DNA of 64,000 nucleotides, taken from positions 124,001-188,000 of the forward strand of contig NRSV01000014.1 of NCBI GenBank assembly GCA_002286855.1. The letters are read 5' to 3'. Source of the DNA: Bipolaris cookei (taxonomy: Eukaryota; Ascomycota; Dothideomycetes; Pleosporales; Pleosporaceae). The translations under genes were made by a program, and so were the position numbers. The notes under the pieces were generated by a model that had not been told where the DNA came from, made no database searches, and worked only from the letters and a program-made list of their open reading frames with translations. Shown piece after piece: positions 54,973-64,000 of this stretch (positions within the stretch are counted from its first letter, which is position 1; every line of letters begins with the position of its first letter).

Positions 54973-57638
54973 ATTGCAGACCAACTAGCCACTGGATGGG
55001 GTTGAAAAGACACAACGTACCTACGAAATGACTGCTCGACTACGCTTTTCGCACTACCATCCAAGACTCGATGGAGCACTCACATGGCCAACATGCGAAA
55101 GAATCCATCGTATCATCAATGCCCCCGTCTGCTTGACATTATCAGCTTTGAAGTTATTGCACTAATGCTGCTCGCACTAAACTGAAAGAGTGGATTCCCC
55201 AACGAGCAGTCTTCTCAGCCCACGAACGCACCAACCCAGCATGACCACCTCGACCTGTTTGTCAGCCGATAAAGACACACGCGAGTGGGACGTACAAATC
55301 ATGAAACGTATCGGAACACATGGAATTACTCCATGCGGTAAAGTTGTTGACGATTTGCGCCATGTCTTGTAGCCTTGCACCCGCCTCTGACGCACACGCC
55401 TTCGGCTCAGCGGCTTGTAAGACCATTTTGTGATAACACTTTGGCGGCTCCAGGGATGTTGTCTCTATAGCGCGGAGATTTCGTTGCGGCTATGATCGGA
55501 GGAATAGGCTGATGAAGTCGACTTGCGTCTTTGGTGCACGGTGCCCATTCACCTCGCTGCTCTTGCCCCTTTTTTGGCGTGCTCTCCCGCTCTACCAATA
55601 ATGATGCTACCCCACATGTTCTCGGTTTGCGTTGCATCAGGGTCAATGGCAGAAACGCAATTTCCTGGACGCTTTCCTCCCGCGATATTTTTCAGGGCTT
55701 CCTTGGATTGTTGCGAGGTTGTTCCCTCCCTAGTGCAACACTTGCTAGGTAAATTGCATTGCGTGGCCTGATTGACGGATGATATCATCATATATGACAG
55801 CACAGAAACATGATTTTCCTTTTCGTTGCTGACTTACTTTCAAGATTATTTACGTCATTCGGTCAATTGCGAAAAAAAACGTGTGTTTCACATGTGGCCC
55901 CACAAAATATTCCCAGAATCCACTTTCCCTTGGCTAAAGGGGAAAGAAAAAGAAGCGTGCAAGGATGTACACGAGGATGTTCTAATGCGATCGCCGCCCA
56001 ATTTTCATTTCCCAGTGACATGGGCGACGGGTGGGAAGGCAAGGGTCGGAGCTTAATCACCTCATTTGGTGTCTTTTTTGGCACAGACTGCAGTCATGGG
56101 GAGGGTGGAAGGAAAGGGAGGGGAAAGGAGGGAGGTGATCTAAAAGGGTTCAAAGATTCAAGTTACTATATGCGCTAACACTACTTTGTTACCTGCTTTG
56201 ACATGATTATTCTCTATCACCGTTTTTAGGAATTCACATTGTAAGTATATCTAACCATTTGATCAAAAAGCCTTATCTTTTTATGCATACAAATGAACAA
56301 TATTTTTTTTTTGGATTTTTCTCCTCGGCACACCTACCCACCAATCAAAAATGAAATTTCAATATCATCTAGATATAGTCTACCCCCCCCTTCACCCACC
56401 AATCCTTTCCTAACCTGCCCAAAACCCCCACCACCACACTTTACATTCCGTAATCGGAAATTTCCCCAAGCAATAATACTACTCTTCCTTATCTCCTCTC
56501 TCTCTCTCTTTTTTTGGGGGGGAGGGGGGGCTTTTCTATTATCGCTATTCATCTCAACGCTATACCTTCTCATCTCCCATCGTTACTTATTGTTATGATA
56601 TGATAGTCAATGACATGGCTATAGTATGCGGATGTTATTACCGTTAATAAGGGAAGAAATAAGAGAATATAATAATAATAACAATAATAACAAATGATAT
56701 TCAAGGACGTAATGTTTAATTTGCGTCTCTGTGGTTTGCGTGCATTGATACCCATGGCCCCTCCCCCCCCCCCCCCCCCCTCCCCCCTTTTTTTTTAATC
56801 TTCTATCTGTCTCTGCCTTCTTGATTTGTCTTGTATTGTGAGACAGAGGAGTATATGGGGATGCGTGTAGGGTGAGGAGATGAGACGGGAGATGGTGGTG
56901 GTGGTGTGATGGTTTGGTAGTGAAAGGGGTGGGTTTCCTTGGTTGGTATGGGGACTGAGCATGGACATATGGTAGACATGGAGGACTTCTCGTGTTGAGG
57001 TATTTGAAATTGAATGGTGATGCCGGTGCCGGTGCCGGTGCTGGGTAGATATGGGGCGGCAGCGCATTGTTGCAGCAATGGCCTTTGAGCTGCTTGAGCT
57101 GTTTGAGCTTGGATCGATGTTGGTTGTATAAGAGCTTTGGGCAGGTGTTTGCTTGACTTGAGCGGTGTTCTTGGAGTCTTCGCTTTGGTTCCAGTATCAT
57201 GTAGATTGATTGTGTGAGTGATTAATTTCTCACTGGAATTTCTGTACGCGGGTGTGGTAGGTATGTACGCGTCAAGTTTTTTTTTACCGTGTTGTTGGGA
57301 GTGAGAGGAAATGAGATTGTAGCTTCTCTATCGCATTCGGGTTACTTCGGTACGATGATGATTGCTACGCGTTGTTGTGTTCTTTCCACTCGTTTTTACG
57401 CTCCATGTAGTGGATGCAAGAGAGACTTTATCCAAGATGCCTCATATCCCAGATTACACGGATAAACTTACAAATAACATGCTGACAACCATGCTACTAC
57501 GTAACAACAGTATCTCAAGTCTAGCAAATTTAGGGTATACAAAAATGGTAGCTCATCAGTTATACCATCCAACGTCAACCCATGATCCCATAAACACAAA
57601 AGAATCAAACTAGTACATACATCACTGAAAGCAACCCC
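54973..57638. other. Intergenic, low-complexity
   Basis: About 2.7 kb with no supported gene. Several open frames lack ATG starts or domains. A C18 run at 56763-56780 and A/T-rich AAT-like repeats at about 56667-56693 are the main structures. Confidence 0.4.
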
Positions 57639-58115
57639 TCACTCCCTCACCTCCCTCTTTCTCTCCCTATTCCACTCCTTCTGCTCCTTCAAAAACGCCT
57701 CTTTCTTCACCTGATACCCCTCATGCGCCTTTGCCCTCTCCAACATCCCTCTAAATACCTCACTCGCCTCCAACTTCTCCTTCATACCCACATGTCCCGT
57801 ACTCTTCTCCAACTCCCGTCCCGTCTTCTTATCATACTTCCTACCCCCAGCATGATTCGCATAGCGCTTCGCACGCGTCATGCCCATTTGCAGGAACTTG
57901 CGCGCCATATCCATGCCAATGAAGTCATTCTCGTCGTTGTAGTGTAGGAACTTGGTGTATATTGCGGATGAGGATTGGCGCGCGATGGAAGGGTTTTTAA
58001 AGCGCCAGAGGGGCAGGATGGAGGATTTGTAGGGCTCGAAGGTTAGGACGCCGGTTTCGCCGCGGCCGATGCGATAGGTCATGCGTTGGGCTTTGGTGAG
58101 GGGTTCGGTGGGCAT
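57639..58115 (-). CDS. DUF4385 family protein
   Basis: Single exon, 158 residues. The conserved core runs from YRIGRGETGVLTFEPYKS through ILPLWRFKNPSIA, FIGMDMARKFLQMGMTRAKR to YANHAGGRKYD, matching the DUF4385 family of bacteria and fungi; length is near complete. The C-terminus is Lys/Glu-rich. No function is known. The fungal copies are thought to derive from bacteria, but I cannot show that here. Confidence 0.85.
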   Translation of the reverse strand: MPTEPLTKAQRMTYRIGRGETGVLTFEPYKSSILPLWRFKNPSIARQSSSAIYTKFLHYNDENDFIGMDMARKFLQMGMTRAKRYANHAGGRKYDKKTGRELEKSTGHVGMKEKLEASEVFRGMLERAKAHEGYQVKKEAFLKEQKEWNRERKREVRE

Positions 58116-58599
58116 TTTAGGTATGTATTTGGCGGGACTTGTAGTCTTTCGGAGGATATGTAGACGGCCATGGGAGAGTTGGAATGGTTGTTAGTAAGGT
58201 GTTGTCGTCGGTCTCTGATGACGTAGTGCGTTCACGCTATGCGACGCGCCATCATGTTTCCTTTGTCACGCACTGCCACTTGATATCCGTGGGCTTGGGT
58301 TCTTGGTGCCATTGAATGTACGTCTAGTGTTTGATGTGCAATTTCAAGAATCGTGCACACTAATCAAGTAGTCTCCGTACGCGAATTTGCGTTGGGCTGA
58401 TATGTAATAGGGTTTAATATCCTCTTATGTACATTGCAATGCAACCGTTCTTTATAATTTCGTGGTTTCTGCACAGAATTTGCAGTGGTATAGATGGTCA
58501 TTGAGTGAGGTATGTGACATTCACCAATTCCTTCACACTCTGCTTTTATGGCGCACTGACATGCCCAATCTGGTGTATTGCTGTTCCTTCCGAGTCCCG
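58116..58599. other. Intergenic
   Basis: About 480 bp with no gene seen. Confidence 0.4.
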
Positions 58600-59007
58600 T
58601 TATTGATCGCCAGTCTTCCCCCATGGCCTGCATATCGCCTTTTCTACCCTCTGCACAATCGACGGCTGCTGTTCTTTCTGGTCTTCCTCGTGGACGCCCA
58701 AGACCTGGCCAATCAGCCCGCCAGGCTTAGGGACGGGACATTCGCGCTTGGCTGCCAGCTTCTCCTCAATTAGCTGCCTCCTCCTCCTCTCTTCGCTCAA
58801 GTTGTCTTCATTGATCTCGCCATCGGATATTCTCTGTCTCCGCCGCCTTCTGTTTTCTCCAGTGGGGTCTGCTGAGTCGGCAAGTGTGCGCGGATCGACA
58901 GGGCATGGCAAAATGTGTGGGGCTGCGACGACGAGGAACGAAATCATCAGAGTCGATGTAAAGAGCGAGGTCGTCATGCGCGACCGTGGGTGAAGGTGAG
59001 GAGGCAT
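58600..59007 (-). CDS. Small conserved-looking membrane protein, unknown
   Basis: Single exon, 135 residues, ATG at 59007. One hydrophobic segment near the N-terminus (SLFTSTLMISFLVVAAPHIL, about 13-32), then PCPVDPRTLADS, an Arg-rich charged helix (GENRRRRRQRISDGEI, SEERRRRQLIEEKLAAKREC) and a Cys-Pro block, CPVPKPGGLIGQVLG. The layout suggests a single-pass protein, maybe mitochondrial or ER. I do not recognise a named family. It shares a 577-bp promoter region with PPG1. Confidence 0.6.
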   Translation of the reverse strand: MPPHLHPRSRMTTSLFTSTLMISFLVVAAPHILPCPVDPRTLADSADPTGENRRRRRQRISDGEINEDNLSEERRRRQLIEEKLAAKRECPVPKPGGLIGQVLGVHEEDQKEQQPSIVQRVEKAICRPWGKTGDQ

Positions 59008-59584
59008 GTTTGGTGGGTGGTGTGCAAATTAGAGAGCGGATTGCAGAGGCATTGAGGGGCTTGCTGGGCTGGCAACAGCGTCACAGTGATTGACAAGCAG
59101 CGAGAGAGACGATACGAGGCCAATTGAAGTGCCTCGAGCAAGCGTAGATGTCGGGGGAGTGGTGTGCGCGGGGTTGCTAGTGATGAATGACTTTTGGTGG
59201 AGGGAAGGTCCAAGGCCGAGCTACTTGCTGCACGGCTCAACGCTGATCCCTGCATGTCGGGACGCCCGCTGTGGATCTTATACACGATACCACCAGCCCA
59301 CCATTATGCGCCTACACAGCTACTAAACAGCTTCAAATCGACATACGAGTACCATTCTTACACGGCGAAGCCTACACGAGCATCTTCAGCACCAAATAAT
59401 CCTCTTGGCTGCACGATAGCCACGCGCCGCACGCGTTCGGCCACCAGCGATAGCATCCGCCCCCACCGAATTCTTCGAGATATATAGCTTTGCAAACACC
59501 CACACGTTGCGCCCGTTGTCCCAATATCCCTACATTCGCTTCTAAAGACACCCTTGCTTGCGCTCATAGCGCAGAACCGTCATC
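59008..59584. promoter_or_regulatory. Shared upstream region of two divergent genes
   Basis: 577 bp between the starts of the small membrane protein gene and the PPG1-type phosphatase gene. No gene or specific binding site recognised. Confidence 0.4.
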
Positions 59585-61162
59585 ATGAGCGCGGGCGGTA
59601 GCGACCTCGACAAGTACGACAAGCCACCGAGCCTCGGCATAGGTACGCAAAGTACGGTACTGACGGCGATTACAGGGCCATTCAGCAACTCCGCGCATGT
59701 CGTCCTATTCCTGAGAACCAAGTTCGAGAGCTATGCTACAAAGCACGTGAGTTGCTTATTGAGGAAGGCAACGTAGTGGCAGTCGATGCGCCAGTAACGG
59801 TAGGCAGCTTGTCGACATTTTCCGCAGGCACAGTTAACCTCATCATGTTAACAGATATGCGGTGATATTCACGGACAGTTCCATGATCTCATGGAGTTAT
59901 TCCGTGTTGGTGGAGACGTCCCAGACACAAACTATCTCTTCATGGGTATGGACGGGCGCTATCTACGGCAACAGCACTGCCCTGACTGACCAACTTGCAG
60001 GTGACTTTGTCGACCGCGGCTTTTACTCCCTCGAATCCTTCCTCCTGCTTCTATGCCTCAAAGTCCGATATCCAGACCGGATAACGCTCATCAGAGGCAA
60101 TCACGAATCAAGACAAATCACAACTGTGTATGGTTTCTATGATGAGTGCCTGCGGAAATATGGAAGCGCAAACGTCTGGAGGTACGGTGATACGCTAGAC
60201 TCTTGCTAAAATGGCAACTGATACGTGACAGATATTGCTGCGAGGTCTTCGATTACCTCGCCCTTGGAGCTCTTGTCCAAGGCGCTGCGACGTCCCTCCA
60301 AGCCACCGATGGACCCATAGCAGAGTCTAGCAACGCGGAAAATATGCCCGACATTGACCAGGATATTGAGATTGAGACTTTGAACGCAAGTGGCGAGGTT
60401 ATGTACCGCTACGCTCGCAACTCAGACTCTCACTCGAGCGCCGCATCACAAATGAGTGGGAACTTGGGTTCGTCGTCGCCTGTTTCTCAAACTCCTGGAC
60501 GCGTTGGCCCTGCAGGCACAGGCGCAACGTCCTCGGCCAATGGTTCGGCGCGCAACGACACAGGCGCTATCCTCTGTGTGCACGGCGGCCTATCACCCCT
60601 CGTTGATTCAGTCGATAAGATCCGACTACTCGACCGAAAACAGGAAGTGCCCCACGAGGGGGCCATGTGTGACCTCCTTTGGTCTGATCCTGATGAGATA
60701 GATGGTTGGGGTCTATCACCGCGCGGTGCAGGTTTCTTGTTTGGCGCAGATATTGTTAAGACTTTTAACCACAAGAACGACCTTAGTCTTATCGCAAGAG
60801 CCCACCAACTCGTCATGGAGGGATTCAAGGAGATGTTTGATTCAACCATTGTAACGGTTTGGTCAGCGCCCAACTACTGCTACCGCTGCGGTAATGTAGC
60901 CGCCATCCTTGAGCTAGGCGAGGACGGTTCCAACGCTGGCTACCAAAGGAGATCAAACGGGGATAGAGGCGGAGGTGGCGGAGGCTGGGTTCTCGGCTCC
61001 AACGTTGGACCCAATGGCGAGAGGCGCTTGAGTAATATGCTCAACGACAACTTCCAGAAGAACAGAGATGGCCCAGGACGAAGATACCGCGTTTTTGAAG
61101 CCGCGCCCCAAGACTCGAGAGGTATGCCGGCGAAGAAGCCCGTCGCCGACTACTTCCTCTAG
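59585..61162 (+). CDS. PPG1: PP2A-like serine/threonine phosphatase, PPG1 type
   Basis: Five exons (59585-59613, 59676-59799, 59855-59945, 60001-60181, 60232-61162) with introns of 62, 55, 55 and 50 bp; 451 residues. Metal and phosphate ligands are complete: CGDIHGQF, GDFVDRG, RGNHESR, CVHGGLSP and VWSAPNYCYRCGN. It ends DYFL, the methylated tail of PP2A enzymes. An extra stretch of about 93 residues, Ser/Gly/Asn-rich, is inserted between ALVQG (about 154-158) and AILCVHGG, and a Gly-rich stretch near residue 405 lengthens the C-terminus. The insert separates it from canonical PP2A and PP4 and fits the fungal PPG1 group (glycogen and growth functions in yeast). Confidence 0.88.
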
Positions 61163-61821
61163 GACAGAGAAGAAATGGACACTGCTGTGGAGAAGGCAAA
61201 AATCAGGGACTTGGGCTTGATGGGTGGTATACTCGCAAACGATATTGTGCGCAGATCGCACAATACGGCTGCTGAGTATTTTCTGTAGTAGAAGAACCAG
61301 GGGCGTCTGGAGTTTTATTGTAGCGCAATTGGATTAGTCGTATCAGGGCGCGTTGTAGTGGACCAAAAGAAGTAGGCATTGTCATTATGGATACCCGAAG
61401 CAATGAAATGAACGGATCATTAGTCTTTACAATGTATTTCTAACACCCAGCATACCTCTGAGCATTTGCTTGCAAGATCAAAAAGATGGAGATTAATACG
61501 AGTTCATTGCACGCACCTCTTCAGAGACCAAAAAGCAACCAACAAAAACATACGACAGCGGGGATTCGCCAGTGGTCACCCACCAGACTACTAACTCGCC
61601 GGTAAACTGCTTAACTAGAGAAGAGCGAACGGGTTTCAGTGATCCAGTTTCCTATGATCGTATGTGCTTGAGTTGTGCAAATGTAAAAGCTATATCGTCA
61701 GTACAAGCGGTATTGTCCTTTGCCCAAGTAGTTCAATCATCATCATTTAAAACTCCTATTAACATCTTAAACTACTGAATTTCCAAAAGATACGGATAGT
61801 AAAATTTTTCAATCCGCTTTC
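61163..61821. other. Intergenic between converging genes
   Basis: About 660 bp with no gene seen; 3' flanks of the phosphatase and the MFS gene. Confidence 0.4.
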
Positions 61822-63618
61822 TCAAACAGCCCATTGACTACGCCTTCTCAACCTCGGCCCATATCGGTAAAGCACATACGGAATAGGCACAGTGAGCACC
61901 CCAAGACACCCCAGCAACGTCAACGTCCAGTGTGTTCCTAGGTTCCTATACATTGGTATACCGACCACAGTCATACCACCCGCTGCAATGTACCTGGTGA
62001 GCGCATTAAATGTAAGCGCTGAGGCAGCGTACGCCTCGTAGCTATCAATGATGTACATGTAAGCGGACATGAAGATGCATATGTTGCTGAATCCGACGAG
62101 GACTGATGCTGCGAGGGGCGACCATATCGAGATGGAGTTCTGATTTGCTAGTTAGAAAGGCTATAAAGAGTGAGATACGGTGGTGCTTACGTAGTCAGTC
62201 CAGCCCATCCAGAAAAGGCCAATGGGTAGTGCGGGTGCGCCTACCATGGCGAAGAACAATCTCGATTCTCGGTGGATCAGTTTGCCGGATCCGTCGTCTC
62301 CGTCTTGCTTGAGTTGGTGGAGGGTCCGGCGGTAGGCGAGTGGGACTAGGATTGCTGAGAGCGTGATTCCGATGAAGAGACCCATGAAGCAGATGTTGGA
62401 GAGACCTTCGTTGATGCCGTAGGTTTCTGCGAAGATGAATGGGTAACTGTGAGAAAGTCAGTGTTGCTCAAGACTTTTAACTGAAGCCTTAGAAGATACG
62501 TACCCATCCAGGAAAGTGAACAAGATTATATACACAATCGTCAAGTACACTGTGAATGCTACAACGATCGGTTGCGTGGAGAGGAGGAATGGCCGCAAGA
62601 AACTCTTGGACATAAGCTCGCCCAGCGAGGCATGTGATGCTTCTGCTGCTGTCATGAAGCGCTCGTTTCTGGTAAGCTTGCGGAAACAGGCTGCTTTATA
62701 GTGCAGGATTCGTGGAGCGAAGGATTCTTTTTTGAGAAGTAAGATAAGGGTGAACGTTGCGCCAACTAAGATCAGCGTTATCCATTCAGCCCATCTCCAA
62801 TCGACAGATGGGTCGTAGCCAACATAAGCGCCTATGACGGGTCCTGTTTATCAATTGTGTTAGTGAAGTTTCTAAGATACCTTATGTGAACTAGACATGA
62901 GTATCAAGGACTTACCGAAAACTGGCCCACCAAATGCGGGAATAGCGTACAACGGGAGCGCAAATGTCTTTTCAATTGGACTCCACATATCCCCTACCGT
63001 CCCGCCCGCTACCGTGAGCGGAGCACTGGCGGAGAATCCAGCCAAAAACCGGAAAACGAGCTGAGCGCCAAAGTTCGGCGCGAATGCTGCGCCCAGGATC
63101 CAACATCCAAAAATGAAAAGCGAAACAAGGTAAACGAGATATCGTCCCAGGAGCTCAGAAAGTGGACTAAGCAGCAATGCCCCCAATCCCATTCCAACCA
63201 AAAACAGTGCAGTAGCCAACGATTCCGCCACCTCCGAGACCCCAAACTCAGCAGTCGCACTGGTCAAGACAGCGGAGTCAATCGAGGAAGCGATAGTCGC
63301 CACAAACGCAACGAGGCAAACAAGCATGGTAGCGCCCACACGGTGAATCACAGACCACTTCTTTGGATTAAACGGGTCATCGGGACCAGCCCAATCAACC
63401 TGATAATACATCTTTCCATTGCAATCCTGCATCAACGTGATACCCGATATCTGCGTGAACAGTTCGCCCTTTGCTTCAACATCTCTGGATTCCTGTGCTT
63501 CTTGTTCTTCTGGCGTCCGAGGAAGATAAGTGAAAAATGCGTCGGGGGTGTCGGTTATACGTGAGAGTTCTTGCTTGACGTAGTGCTGGATGGCTCGGCG
63601 TTGGAGGAAGAATGCCAT
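61822..63618 (-). CDS. MFS transporter, DHA1-type multidrug family
   Basis: Four exons (63618-62916, 62843-62504, 62446-62191, 62139-61822) with introns of 72, 57 and 51 bp; phases close to 538 residues. After a hydrophilic N-terminus of about 75 residues comes WAGPDDPFNPKKWS, the cytosolic motif in front of helix 1 in fungal DHA1 drug or polyamine antiporters. Helix 1 region MLVCLVAFVATIASSIDSAV, motif A-like PLSELLGRYLVYL and GFSASAPLTVAGGTVGDMW follow in order; twelve helices are expected. The large central loop has HYKAACFRKLTRNERF. The substrate cannot be told. The ATG at 63618 (MAFFLQRRAI) was chosen. Confidence 0.85.
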
Positions 63619-64000
63619 GGCGAAAAGCACTTCTCAAAACTCTCAGGAAAGAAAGAAAGAAGGAAAGAAAAGAACAGGAGTTTTTTTATGAATAGTCGGA
63701 AAAAGATGCATTATGCATTCTCCACTCAACCCTCAGTCCCCCCGAGAAAAAATCGAAACTCCGTGGCGTATCCGAGACCACCCTCTTGGAGGCTTAACCC
63801 ACGGCTCCGCCTTCATGACAATATGTATGTGCTTGCGCTTAAAAATGGGCCCTTATCTGAAAAGTGGTGATGACAAGATGGCATTGCGGGTCTGGAATTA
63901 TGGGTTTTTGTGGCTTGTGGGTTGAAGCTTGGACCCTGGGTACTATGATGATGAACGCATGCTTTCCTCGGAAGGGGCAACACGTGTGGGAGAGGACAGC
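63619..64000. other. MFS transporter upstream region, window edge
   Basis: About 380 bp with no supported gene. A purine-rich run (GAAAGAAAGAAGG type) at about 63650-63675 lies just before the transporter start. Confidence 0.4.

Noticed and set aside
56619..57200. 193-codon minus-strand frame
   Set aside because: Consists of Pro/His/Ser runs and homopolymer translations (C18 run).

Overview
The window is nuclear DNA of a filamentous ascomycete, most likely a pleosporalean Dothideomycete. Evidence: short GT..AG introns (about 46-152 bp) in most genes, fungal families throughout (quinate repressor, ALG3, MDV1, siderophore GATA repressor), a secreted Alt a 1-type protein, and DDE transposons whose stop codons look like RIP transitions. 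I cannot name the species. I rebuilt splice structures by hand; unless flagged, exon phases add up to an intact frame.

Layout. 0-17 kb is a dense housekeeping block: quinate repressor-like protein, chorismate mutase, MDV1, external NADH dehydrogenase, an F-box protein, a DUF1772 protein, a BSC6-like MFS transporter, an EIF1AD-like protein and ALG3. 17.4-19.3 kb is a dead pogo/Fot1-type transposon, followed closely by an Alt a 1-like secreted protein. 21-27.6 kb holds ESA1 and REX4 (divergent), an aldo/keto reductase and a MYND protein. 27.9-31.4 kb is a transposon island with two more DDE elements from two families; it ends 24 bp past the stop of the iron-responsive GATA repressor gene (sreA type). 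34-37 kb holds a COPI-associated membrane protein and a PhiA-like secreted protein. 38-50 kb is poor in genes: two broken genes, a C2H2 factor with an inverted repeat in front, and a 5'-truncated non-LTR retroelement with target-site duplication. 50-64 kb is again housekeeping: RAS, a molybdopterin-binding-domain protein, glia maturation factor, a DUF4385 protein, a small membrane protein, a PPG1-type phosphatase and a DHA1-type MFS transporter.

No operon-like system or biosynthetic cluster is apparent; the genes act in unrelated processes. The only pathway coincidence is the quinate repressor, built from shikimate-pathway enzyme domains, lying tail to tail with chorismate mutase, the first committed step after chorismate. 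The most unusual signals are the mosaic transposon pair (about 1.37 kb apparently identical, inside diverged ends), the truncated retroelement, two genes whose reading frame continues after a single TGA, and the CGG-N11-CCG palindrome in front of the C2H2 gene.
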